This document shows, in pieces, positions 27,328 to 34,958 of a stretch of DNA of 50,106 nucleotides. The notes under the pieces were generated by a model. It had not been told where the DNA came from. It searched no databases and worked only from the letters and a program-made list of their open reading frames with translations. The stretch is from contig NZ_CCXI01000113.1 of assembly GCF_000820705.1 (NCBI RefSeq), forward strand, positions 1-50,106, in the 5' to 3' direction. This stretch comes from Clostridium polynesiense. Its GTDB lineage: Bacteria > Bacillota > Clostridia > Clostridiales > Clostridiaceae. Position 1 is the first letter of the stretch, and each line of letters opens with the position of its first letter. Made by a program: the position numbers and the translations under genes.

Positions 27328-27699
27328 TTACTTTCCCTCCAAAATAACAAATGCCACAGCATTTTCATTATTATGAGATATGGATACATGTATATTCATA
27401 ACCTTTCGTTGCTCACACAAGGCCTCGGCCTTTCCTGATACCCTTACGTTAGGCTTTCCTAAGTCATCTTTATATATCTCAACATCCTTTAATCCAAATC
27501 CTCTAAATCCCGTTCCGAGAGCCTTAGCAAAGGCTTCCTTAGCTGCAAAATATCCCGCTAGATTGGAATATTGCATAATTCCTTTTACACTGTTTATTTC
27601 CCCGGAAGTAAAAGCTTTTTCTTTAAAGCTCACTCCTTCAGATACAGCCTTCTTAATTCTCTCTATTTCAATTATATCCGTTCCAATGCCAATTATCAT
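27328..27699 (-). CDS. acpS: holo-[acyl-carrier-protein] synthase
   Basis: 123 residues, AcpS-type phosphopantetheinyl transferase that activates acyl carrier protein for fatty-acid synthesis. The magnesium-binding motifs are IIGIGTDIIEIERI near the N-terminus and YFAAKEAFAKALGTGFRG around residues 50–67; the C-terminus has HVSISHNNENAVAFVILE. ATG has GAAGGT upstream. It is first in the acpS–nnr–gerS-like–alr order. Confidence 0.95.
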   Translation of the reverse strand: MIIGIGTDIIEIERIKKAVSEGVSFKEKAFTSGEINSVKGIMQYSNLAGYFAAKEAFAKALGTGFRGFGLKDVEIYKDDLGKPNVRVSGKAEALCEQRKVMNIHVSISHNNENAVAFVILEGK

Positions 27700-27769
27700 A
27701 TTAATACCTTCTTTTTAAATGTTTATATTTTAAATAATACCTTAAAATATAGTAATTAGTAAACTCAGC

Positions 27770-27818
27770 AAAAAAGAAGCTGTTACACAAGATACATGGT
27801 TCATTGTGCATCAGCTTC
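27770..27818 (-). terminator. intrinsic terminator of the 109-residue protein gene
   Basis: A two-part stem, GAAGCTG/CAGCTTC (27776–27782 with 27812–27818) plus inner CACAA/TTGTG, is followed on the minus strand by six T. It lies 20 bases after the stop of the upstream small gene. Confidence 0.8.
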
Positions 27819-27837
27819 CGGAATATTTAAAATTATA

Positions 27838-28167
27838 TTAGTTCGTAGCTATACAGTTTAAGGTTTTATCAAAATCAGATATATAGGAATCTACATATTC
27901 ACCGATGATATCAACAAGATGAATAGGCGACACCTCATTATCATAAAGGATATTAATCAAGTCATATACTTTGTATCTTTGGGGAGTTATACTGTCTATG
28001 CTGTCCCTTTCAATGTTGATTATATCTTCTCCCTCCATATCTATCCTTTCTATTTCTATGCCGTATGCCTGTATTCCCATTTTTATACCCTTTACTACCC
28101 TGTAATAATAAATAGACTTTCTGTTTGCATCCTCCATAATCCTTACTAAATTCTTTACAACCCTCAT
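27838..28167 (-). CDS. small conserved-looking protein, possibly DUF6514
   Basis: 109 residues, soluble, acidic. ATG 28167 has GAGGGGG about 7 bases upstream and the gene ends in a proper terminator, so it is very probably expressed. Features seen: YYYRVVKG near residue 21, QAYGIEIERIDMEGEDIINIE, then ITPQRYKVYDLINILYDNEV and SPIHLVDIIGEYVDSYISD. The pattern recalls clostridial proteins grouped as DUF6514, which have no known function. It stands as a single-gene unit between acpS and the MoxR operon. Confidence 0.75.
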   Translation of the reverse strand: MRVVKNLVRIMEDANRKSIYYYRVVKGIKMGIQAYGIEIERIDMEGEDIINIERDSIDSITPQRYKVYDLINILYDNEVSPIHLVDIIGEYVDSYISDFDKTLNCIATN

Positions 28168-28493
28168 CTTTTTTCCCCCTCAAAAAATTATTCACTTTTG
28201 AGCATACGTTATAAGTCATATTTATGTATTTTATATTAACATTAAAAATACAAAATATATGTCAAATAGTGAAGTGAGTTAAAAGATTTTATCCTTTTAT
28301 TTTGACATGTTTGTGCCTATAAATGGCTTGTTTACTACATTTAAAGATGGTAATTGGTATAATATTCCTAATTTTCTCACAATTTTGTCGAATCCTTAGT
28401 ATATCTGTTGCAAAATTTTATTTTAAAATATTTATAAATAATCCATAAAGCTACATATATGCTGCCATAGAACCTTACCCATCAGTTCAAATA
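28168..28493. other. intergenic stretch without a recognised gene
   Basis: 326 bases between the 109-residue protein and the last gene of the MoxR operon. It is very AT-rich and holds no frame with a credible start. A promoter for the small gene must lie here, but none stands out. I see no terminator after the MoxR operon. Confidence 0.5.
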
Positions 28494-29735
28494 TCATTCT
28501 CTATACAGCTTTTTTATGTCCCTATATCCCTTTTGCAGCTTTTCACTGTCACTGTCTTTAATTTCATTCATGGAAAATTTCGCTTTGTTATATATATTGC
28601 CTATTTCTTCAACACCAGCGTCCTCTCCGTAGTTTCCCTTCAGCTTTAGTATTCTCATTAGCTGAGTGGCGGTCATAAAGTTTCTGAATATATCCTTTCC
28701 CTGAGAGAACCTTTGAATTTTACCAAAGTAATACAGCACCCTTCCTCTGGGATTCTTGGGAGGAGTCATATTCTTAAATACCTCCTTTAACCTGTCTAAA
28801 GATCTTTTTCTCAAGGATTCCTTTGATATTTTCTCCCTTTCCTCTAAAACCCCCTCTGCAATATACTCACTTTGGAGCTTTAACCTTTTGAAAGCCTTAT
28901 ATATTATATAAATTATAACTGCTAATACAGCCAATTTAAGAAGTTTACTTAAGATATGGTAGTTTACCGCTTCCATATCCATAAATTCAAATTCATTAAC
29001 TTTTTCATTATTAGCCTCTGTATTCAGTCCCTGAGAAGAAAGATTTATCCTGTAATAAAGCCATTGGAATCCATCCTTTATCAAATATAAAAAAATATAT
29101 ATCAGCTTATCAAAAATTTCCATAAGATACGAATAAATGGTTTTTATAATCTTCACGGTATTATTATAAAAAAAGTCCATAGAAAGTATCAGCACCGCAA
29201 CCATTATAAACACATCATTTATCAACGACTTTCTTCCCTTTATTTCATATTGAAGCCTGCTGGACTGCCTTAGCATCCAAACAGAAAGAAGGAGATAGAG
29301 AATATAAAACCTAAGTATATACCCTGTATATTCCTCTCTTAAAAATATCACCACTATTCCCAGAGCCATTATAACGTAAATACCTTTTTTAATTTCTTCT
29401 TTTAAATAATCCGGTGAAAGGCTGTATACATTCTTATGGGAAGTATATATAAGAGTTAACAGAGAAGGTATATAATATAGCAACCAACGGTGTCCATAAA
29501 ATATAATGGTCAAAGCACAGCTTAGAAGCATTGGGAGTGCAAGAATAAGCTTTTTATTCTTCAACTGCCTGTCGCTTAAATACAGAAAGCTAAGGACCGT
29601 AATCACTGAAATAAAAAATTCTTTATAACCATAATTCTCATAGAAGATACCAATATAGATGACAAAAAAAGCGATGTAAGTCAGGGTTATTATATGGAGA
29701 CCGTAGAGCAGTCTTAAAAATTTATAAGCCTTCAT
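28494..29735 (-). CDS. multi-pass membrane protein of the MoxR–DUF58 operon
   Basis: 413 residues. About six membrane helices fill residues 1–205, one more lies near 275, then a cytosolic C-terminal domain. Its last 110 residues (RVLYYFGKIQRF, FMTATQLMRILK, EIGNIYNKAKFSMNEIKDS) resemble the DUF4129 tail found at the end of transglutaminase-like proteins in MoxR operons. The transglutaminase domain itself is absent. ATG 29735 has GGGAGG upstream and lies one base after the DUF58 stop. Function unknown; probably a membrane partner of the DUF58 protein. Confidence 0.7.
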   Translation of the reverse strand: MKAYKFLRLLYGLHIITLTYIAFFVIYIGIFYENYGYKEFFISVITVLSFLYLSDRQLKNKKLILALPMLLSCALTIIFYGHRWLLYYIPSLLTLIYTSHKNVYSLSPDYLKEEIKKGIYVIMALGIVVIFLREEYTGYILRFYILYLLLSVWMLRQSSRLQYEIKGRKSLINDVFIMVAVLILSMDFFYNNTVKIIKTIYSYLMEIFDKLIYIFLYLIKDGFQWLYYRINLSSQGLNTEANNEKVNEFEFMDMEAVNYHILSKLLKLAVLAVIIYIIYKAFKRLKLQSEYIAEGVLEEREKISKESLRKRSLDRLKEVFKNMTPPKNPRGRVLYYFGKIQRFSQGKDIFRNFMTATQLMRILKLKGNYGEDAGVEEIGNIYNKAKFSMNEIKDSDSEKLQKGYRDIKKLYRE

Positions 29736-29736
29736 A

Positions 29737-30858
29737 CTATAATACCTCCCTAACATTTAATTTTTCTGTTCCCGCTATCTCATCTAAATCATTTTTCCTG
29801 GATATATCTATAATCTTTATTATATTTCCCTGCCTTGCTGAGGCTTCTATAAGCTCTTGAACGTCTCTTGAAAGATAGCCCGCAATAATAACACATACTG
29901 TATTTCCTGTTAGTAAACCTAAATTCCTTTTGAAATAATCATAAAAATCTTCTCTGGGCGTGCTGTCTACCCTTCCGCAGAATTCTAATATATCCGCCAT
30001 ATTATTCAGTGAATTAGGCACCTTATCCATTAGATCACCATAGTGGGATATTATATGAGCATTACTCCAAAGCCCTACAGGAATACCCTTATCTAAAAAG
30101 CTTTGGGATAGTGAAGCTGCTATTTCGCAGCTTTTATTTACTCTCTCTTCGTTAATGCTGTTCCAGAAAGGTCTGTTATACTGAACATTTATTATTAGTA
30201 CTGCCTCCTTATCCGAGGAATAGTCATATTCCTTAACCATGAGATTGCCCATCCTTAAGCTGGAATTCCAGTGGATATCCTTCATCCTGTCACTGCCTGT
30301 ATAATCTCTGATTCCTTTTATAAATATGGGATCGGTGAATATCCACCTCTTTATTATATTTTCTCCCAATATAGAATTACTTGTAACATTTATATGGCTA
30401 AAATCCTTCAGCTTAGGGTAAACTACTATTTCTTTAAAATCCTCTATCTGCTTCTCTTCCTTATCCATACCAAAAAAATCTACTATAGTTACATTTAAAT
30501 TTCTTAAAAAATACACGCCTCTTTTATTTATTTCAGCAGGATAACTTCTTTTTACCCTTTCTCTTCCTCCCACTGAATATATATCAGAGTAGCTTACTGT
30601 ATTTCCCATGGTTTCGTTGTATCTTAAATTCTTTTTCTTTACCTGGGAAGGCATTATCTCCTCGATATTTAAAAAAGGAACAGGGATTAACTTTCCGTTT
30701 TCGATTTGAAGGTTAATTTTAAATTCTTCCCCGGGAAATAATTTATCCCTGCTTATGCTTCTTTTAACGGATAAATTGTTAAAAGCATACTTTCTGTAGC
30801 ACACTGATGCTATGTAAGCTCCTGTGAGAAGGAATATAAATATAATATATATTTTCAT
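29737..30858 (-). CDS. DUF58-domain protein
   Basis: 373 residues. An N-terminal hydrophobic stretch is followed by a β-rich domain and the DUF58 signature IKGIRDYTGSDRMKDIHWN around residue 195, with VKEYDYSSDKEAVLII starting a von Willebrand A-like fold. DUF58 proteins nearly always follow MoxR ATPases; the pair is thought to act in complex assembly or envelope stress. ATG has GAGGTG upstream, 12 bases after the MoxR stop. Confidence 0.9.
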   Translation of the reverse strand: MKIYIIFIFLLTGAYIASVCYRKYAFNNLSVKRSISRDKLFPGEEFKINLQIENGKLIPVPFLNIEEIMPSQVKKKNLRYNETMGNTVSYSDIYSVGGRERVKRSYPAEINKRGVYFLRNLNVTIVDFFGMDKEEKQIEDFKEIVVYPKLKDFSHINVTSNSILGENIIKRWIFTDPIFIKGIRDYTGSDRMKDIHWNSSLRMGNLMVKEYDYSSDKEAVLIINVQYNRPFWNSINEERVNKSCEIAASLSQSFLDKGIPVGLWSNAHIISHYGDLMDKVPNSLNNMADILEFCGRVDSTPREDFYDYFKRNLGLLTGNTVCVIIAGYLSRDVQELIEASARQGNIIKIIDISRKNDLDEIAGTEKLNVREVL

Positions 30859-30870
30859 ATTTACACCTCA

Positions 30871-31836
30871 TTATTTTTCCAAGGCAATATATTCAAGGGG
30901 GACATTCGCCTCGTTAAGTATATTCTCAACTACCTTTGAAGCAGATAAATTTTCTGAGGAATAGCTTTTATTCTTAAGTATTATCCTGTGGCTTAAAACC
31001 TCCACTGCAATAGTTTTAACATCCTCCGGTATAACATAATCCCTTCCCTGAATAGCAGCTATAGCCTGGGCTCCCTTCATAAGGCTTAAAGAAGCTCTGG
31101 GAGAAGCTCCAAGCGCAATCATCTCATGATTCCTTGTTCTTCTAACAATGTCCAGTATATAATTCTTAACTTCATCATTAATCTGTACTTTAACCACATT
31201 TTCCATAACATAATTTATCTCAGCCTCATTTACCGCTTCTGTAAGGCTGTTTAAAGGGTCCTCCAGCATGAATCTATCCATTATCCCTTTTTCCTCATTA
31301 TAATCAGGATACCCCATGGAAATCCTTATAAAAAACCTGTCCAACTGTGCCTCCGGAAGAGGAAAGGTACCAAACTGCTCCACAGGATTTTCCGTGGCTA
31401 TTACAAAGAAAGGCTTTGGAAGCTTAATAGTGTTTCCCTCCACTGTAATCTGCCTTTCCTCCATACATTCCAAGAGAGCGGATTGAGTTCTTGGAGTTGC
31501 CCTGTTTATCTCATCAGCTAAAAGTACATTGCTTAAGATCGGTCCCTGCCTGAACTGAAACTCCCCCAGCTTTTGATTGTAAAAATATATCCCCGTTAAA
31601 TCCGAGGGAAGTATATCCGGAGTAAACTGTATCCTTTTAAAATCTAAATTCAGGCTTTTTGCCAGACTCTTTGCAAGCTTTGTTTTTCCAAGCCCAGGCA
31701 CGTCTTCCAGAAGAACATGTCCTCCACATATAAAAGCTGCAATTATCTTGTTTATTTTATCCTCTCTGCCTATGATAACCTTTCCTATATTTCTTTGAAG
31801 TTTTTCTTTAAACTCTTGAAATTTATTAATTTCCAT
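30871..31836 (-). CDS. MoxR-family AAA+ ATPase
   Basis: 321 residues. Walker A is LLEDVPGLGKTKLAKSLAK near residues 40–58, Walker B VLLADEINRATPRTQSALLE, sensor 1 FVIATENPVEQFGTFPLPEA, and sensor 2 GASPRASLSLMKGAQA. The MoxR family forms hexameric chaperone-like ATPases that act with vWA-type partners, here the DUF58 protein downstream. ATG has AAGGGG upstream and a promoter about 40 bases before it. Confidence 0.95.
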   Translation of the reverse strand: MEINKFQEFKEKLQRNIGKVIIGREDKINKIIAAFICGGHVLLEDVPGLGKTKLAKSLAKSLNLDFKRIQFTPDILPSDLTGIYFYNQKLGEFQFRQGPILSNVLLADEINRATPRTQSALLECMEERQITVEGNTIKLPKPFFVIATENPVEQFGTFPLPEAQLDRFFIRISMGYPDYNEEKGIMDRFMLEDPLNSLTEAVNEAEINYVMENVVKVQINDEVKNYILDIVRRTRNHEMIALGASPRASLSLMKGAQAIAAIQGRDYVIPEDVKTIAVEVLSHRIILKNKSYSSENLSASKVVENILNEANVPLEYIALEK

Positions 31837-31875
31837 ATTTCTACCCCTTTACATATATTAGTAAAATATATATTA

Positions 31876-31905
31876 ATTATATCACTGGAAATAATATACA
31901 CTCAA
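31876..31905 (-). promoter_or_regulatory. promoter of the moxR operon
   Basis: Minus strand TTGAGT (31905–31900), 18-base spacer, TATAAT (31881–31876). It lies downstream of the terminator of the small transcription unit at 31994–32089, so the operon does not need read-through. Confidence 0.6.
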
Positions 31906-31993
31906 TATACATTTAATTACAGTATATAATTATGAAAATAAGAATAGAAAGAATGAGATGAAGTTCTTAGGTATTTATATAGCCCTGTATAGT

Positions 31994-32089
31994 AAAAAAT
32001 CAAGACAGCCGAATGACCTTGTCATTCAGCTGTCTTGACTTTAATTCTCATTTACCATAGTCGATGGATTGTATACGTTCTCACGCCCT
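31994..32089 (-). ncRNA. candidate orphan small RNA of about 96 bases
   Basis: A complete transcription unit without a coding frame. A promoter at 32096–32123 would start RNA near 32089. The RNA begins AGGGCGTGAGAACG, has about 50 unpaired-looking bases, then an 18-bp stem with one G·U pair and a 3-base loop (32000–32038), followed by TTTTTT. It lies between the MCP terminator and the moxR promoter. I do not recognise a known riboswitch or small RNA family. It could also be a leader for moxR, but moxR has its own promoter. Confidence 0.55.
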
Positions 32090-32095
32090 AATTTT

Positions 32096-32123
32096 ATTAT
32101 AACAGATTATACCGATAAATCAA
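32096..32123 (-). promoter_or_regulatory. promoter of the candidate small RNA
   Basis: Minus strand TTGATT (32123–32118), 16-base spacer, TATAAT (32101–32096). Confidence 0.6.
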
Positions 32124-32149
32124 TAGATAACCAAAAAAAACCAAAATAG

Positions 32150-32177
32150 AAAAGCACCAGAAAAACTTCTGGTGCTT
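32150..32177 (-). terminator. intrinsic terminator of the 570-residue chemoreceptor gene
   Basis: An 11-bp perfect stem (32152–32162 with 32167–32177) has a 4-base loop. Downstream on the minus strand come TTTTCTATTTTGG and then a run of eight T. Confidence 0.85.
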
Positions 32178-32208
32178 ACAAATCAATTAAGAAAATAATT
32201 TTCAAAGC

Positions 32209-33921
32209 CTATATCTTAAATACCTGCACCAATCGATTTAAGTTTTCAGCTATCTCAACCTGATGCTGTGCTGTGAGAGCTACCTGGCTTACAGCCTTAG
32301 AAGTATCTTCTATATTGCTTAATATATCCTCTGAGTTATTTGTAGTATCCTGCATATTTTCAGCTATATTTTCTATTACTCCGGAAATCTGTTCTGCTGA
32401 AGCATTAAGCTCCTGGGACATTGCCGCCATATTTTGTGATAATTCACTAAGAAAGCCTGCATCCTCTTCATATACATTTCCTGTATCTATTAACAGAGTA
32501 TAGTCCTTTTTAACCTGATTGTCTATAAAGTCTAGTAATCCTTTTGAGTTTTCAGTTAAATAACTGAAAGCACCGTTTACTCCTGAAACCACTGATTGTA
32601 TGTCTCTAACATACTGCACAGACTGCTCTGCAAGCTTTTTAATCTCCTCCGCTACTACAGCAAACCCTCTTCCGTTTTCCCCTGCTCTTGCTGCTTCAAT
32701 GGCGGCATTTAACGCCAGAAGGTTAGTCTGCTCGGCGATTGCAGCTATGGAATCAGCAATTATTCCAATCTCATTTACCACTTTACCGTTTTCTATGGCT
32801 TCAATGATATTCTTTTCTTTTTCTTCATAAATTTCATAAGTAATGTTTTGTGATTTTTCACCTCTTGATTTAATATCTGCAGCTCTTGATTTAACAGCTT
32901 CAGACTGATGACTTCCTTCTGAAGAATGAACCGCCATTTCATTAAGACCTGAGTTAACCTGCTGTATAGTAGCTGTAAGCTCTTCTGTCACCGCATTTAT
33001 TTCCTGCACACTCTTTACTATACCTACAGTGCTGTCATTTATGTGATTAAAACCTCCTGCCATTTCCGCCATTATAGCTGACAGCTCTTCACTGGAGGCT
33101 GTAACCTCTTCTGTCTGATCCACTATTGACTTAATGGTTTTTTTCATTCTGTCCTGAGCAGTGTTTAAAGCATTTATAAGTTTTCCAAAGTCATCATTAT
33201 TATCATAACTTATAGAATAGGTTAAATCTCCCTCTCCCAAAGCCTCCGCAAAGCTTATCCCTTTTTTCAGTACCTTTGAAATGTATCTTGCAAGTATTAA
33301 ACCAATGACTAACGCAGTTAAGAATATTAAAGCTATGATGCAGTACATGAATATTTCAGTTTTAACATGGATATCCGCATTGTCATCATTTTTGTCTTTT
33401 GCCTGGGTATCAGTAATCTGTATTAATTCATCTATCTGCTTAAACATCATTTGTGTTTTTTCTTTTAATCCATTTAATCTCATACGTGCTTCTGTGTAAT
33501 TACCGTATTTGGCCTGCGCTAAAACAGAATCCCTTTCTTTTCTGTACTCCTCTAAATGGGAATAAAATCTCTCCCAGATTTCTCTTTCCTCTGAAGAAAG
33601 ACTTCTGCTTCCATATTGATCCACCAATTCTTTGTTAATTGCTTTAATTTCTTCTATTTCATTTAAAGACTTATTCGTTTCCTCTTGATTATTCAAAAGA
33701 ACAGCCTTAAATATTTCACTTTCCACATTCATCAAGTTATTCTTAATAGTAAGAACTTCCTTTATATTGCGAAGATTCTCATCGTAAAGTATATTACCAT
33801 TTTCTGAAATTCTATTAATGGCGCCGTTACTTAGGAACCCTATAACTAATACTAAAAATGCTATTATGCCGAAGGACATCAGCAGTTTGGCTTTTATAGA
33901 TAAATCCTTTATTAATTTCAT
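32209..33921 (-). CDS. methyl-accepting chemotaxis protein, 4-helix-bundle sensor
   Basis: 570 residues. TM1 lies at about 12–33, an extracellular all-helical sensor of the 4HB_MCP type at 34–188, TM2 at about 189–211 ([19 protein letters not shown]), then a HAMP linker and the signalling hairpin. The tip has [19 protein letters not shown] and [19 protein letters not shown]. It would relay a ligand signal to CheA/CheW; the ligand is not predictable. The C-terminus lacks a pentapeptide tether. ATG has AGGAGG 7 bases upstream and a SigD-type promoter lies about 70 bases before it. Confidence 0.93.
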   Translation of the reverse strand: MKLIKDLSIKAKLLMSFGIIAFLVLVIGFLSNGAINRISENGNILYDENLRNIKEVLTIKNNLMNVESEIFKAVLLNNQEETNKSLNEIEEIKAINKELVDQYGSRSLSSEEREIWERFYSHLEEYRKERDSVLAQAKYGNYTEARMRLNGLKEKTQMMFKQIDELIQITDTQAKDKNDDNADIHVKTEIFMYCIIALIFLTALVIGLILARYISKVLKKGISFAEALGEGDLTYSISYDNNDDFGKLINALNTAQDRMKKTIKSIVDQTEEVTASSEELSAIMAEMAGGFNHINDSTVGIVKSVQEINAVTEELTATIQQVNSGLNEMAVHSSEGSHQSEAVKSRAADIKSRGEKSQNITYEIYEEKEKNIIEAIENGKVVNEIGIIADSIAAIAEQTNLLALNAAIEAARAGENGRGFAVVAEEIKKLAEQSVQYVRDIQSVVSGVNGAFSYLTENSKGLLDFIDNQVKKDYTLLIDTGNVYEEDAGFLSELSQNMAAMSQELNASAEQISGVIENIAENMQDTTNNSEDILSNIEDTSKAVSQVALTAQHQVEIAENLNRLVQVFKI

Positions 33922-33988
33922 TTTATTCCTCCTAGAATGATCCTATGTTAATATAGAGCCTTATTTTATAGTTAAAGCCTGGTTACTA

Positions 33989-34015
33989 TTATCGTAGCTT
34001 TTTAGAGGAAGTTTA
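33989..34015 (-). promoter_or_regulatory. SigD (flagellar/chemotaxis) type promoter of the chemoreceptor
   Basis: Minus strand TAAA (34015–34012), 15-base spacer, TACGATAA (33996–33989), close to the Firmicute SigD consensus TAAA-N15-GCCGATAA. SigD normally transcribes chemoreceptor genes. Confidence 0.55.
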
Positions 34016-34072
34016 CATCACATTTTAACAAAATAATACAAAATAACATTAAATTTTCTAAAAATATATTCA

Positions 34073-34115
34073 AAAAAAATAATAAACCCGGAGATCAGCT
34101 AAAATCTCCGGGTTT
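34073..34115 (-). terminator. intrinsic terminator of the small-multidrug-export-like gene
   Basis: A 12-bp perfect stem (34084–34095 with 34104–34115) is followed on the minus strand by ATTATTTTTTTT. It lies about 90 bases after the stop. Confidence 0.85.
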
Positions 34116-34201
34116 AATCTGCAATTTATCCCTTTTAAAGGGTTATGGAGCTAGAGAGAGCTTTATAAATAAACTCACTCTCAATTAATCGCCTCAATTT
34201 T

Positions 34202-34672
34202 TTAGAATACCTGCTTAACTGGGAAGAATCCCGGTATCATTACAGAAATCACTGTAATGATTATAGCGGATAACAAGCCTCCTAAAGCTGCACATAAAAA
34301 GGATTTTTTAAAATCTAATCCTAAAAACGCTGCTATGGCTGTACCTGTCCATACGCCTGTAGTAGGCAGTGGTATAGCTATAAAGGTAATAAGGGCAATT
34401 TCCTTATATTTTTCGAACTTTCCAATATTTTTTCTAATCTTATTGTCAATAATATTAGTAAGAAAATCAAACTGCCTTTTTGTTTTAAGCCAGTTATATA
34501 TTTTATTAAAAAGCAGCATTATAAAAGGTACCGGAAGCAGGCTTCCAATATAGCTTAATACCATAACCAGCAGAGGATTATAATTGTATGCAAGTATTCC
34601 TATAGGTATAGCGCCTCTCTGTTCCACTATAGGAACTGCAGAAAATAAGAATATAAATAATAATTTGCTCAT
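34202..34672 (-). CDS. small multidrug export-family membrane protein (COG2426)
   Basis: 156 residues with about four membrane helices. VEQRGAIPIGI near residue 17 and ALITFIAIPLPTTGVWTGT around 90–110 are the family's conserved re-entrant-like stretches, followed by AAFLGLDFKKSFLCAALGG. The family name refers to a small multidrug export protein but direct evidence of drug transport is poor. ATG has GGAGAG upstream. It is transcribed away from the flavodiiron gene as a single-gene unit. Confidence 0.85.
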   Translation of the reverse strand: MSKLLFIFLFSAVPIVEQRGAIPIGILAYNYNPLLVMVLSYIGSLLPVPFIMLLFNKIYNWLKTKRQFDFLTNIIDNKIRKNIGKFEKYKEIALITFIAIPLPTTGVWTGTAIAAFLGLDFKKSFLCAALGGLLSAIIITVISVMIPGFFPVKQVF

Positions 34673-34810
34673 ATTACTCTCCTTATAATTTGACTATAAG
34701 TGTCTAAAAAATTAATAGTTTTGTAAACAAATTTACTATCAATTATTATATTATAAAAGAAACTTTAACTTTTCACCAGTGGTATTTATATAAAATTTAA
34801 CAAAGAGACC

Positions 34811-34838
34811 TTTACTTTATATATTTTTAGTGTATAAT
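34811..34838 (+). promoter_or_regulatory. promoter of the flavodiiron fusion gene
   Basis: Plus strand TTTACT (34811–34816), 16-base spacer, TATAAT (34833–34838). Transcription would begin near 34845, giving a leader of about 115 bases. Confidence 0.6.
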
Positions 34839-34849
34839 TAATATATAAC

Positions 34850-34864
34850 AAATAATCATTATTA
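34850..34864 (+). promoter_or_regulatory. PerR-like operator
   Basis: Plus strand AAATAATCATTATTA, a 7-1-7 near-palindrome with 11 of 14 arm matches to the PerR box TTATAATNATTATAA, about 12 bases past the -10. Flavodiiron genes are PerR-repressed in Clostridium acetobutylicum. The AT-rich background makes chance matches possible. Confidence 0.5.
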
Positions 34865-34958
34865 AGTAATACTATATACATTTATTACTTCTATTTGTTT
34901 GCCTATATTTGATAATAAATTAACATATATAATAAATTATTATGGAGGATGCGTGCAT

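Noticed and set aside
28260-28493. Plus-strand small RNA in the gap downstream of the MoxR operon
   Set aside because: TTGACA and TATAAT-like words occur but not at workable spacing, and no terminator hairpin follows.
31837-32089. Riboswitch controlling moxR
   Set aside because: moxR has its own promoter downstream of the terminator and no known riboswitch pattern was recognised; kept as a candidate small RNA.
34899-34958. N-terminal extension of the flavodiiron protein from a TTG
   Set aside because: The ATG at 34959 has a GGAGG site and matches the family's N-terminus; the extension has no homologous look.
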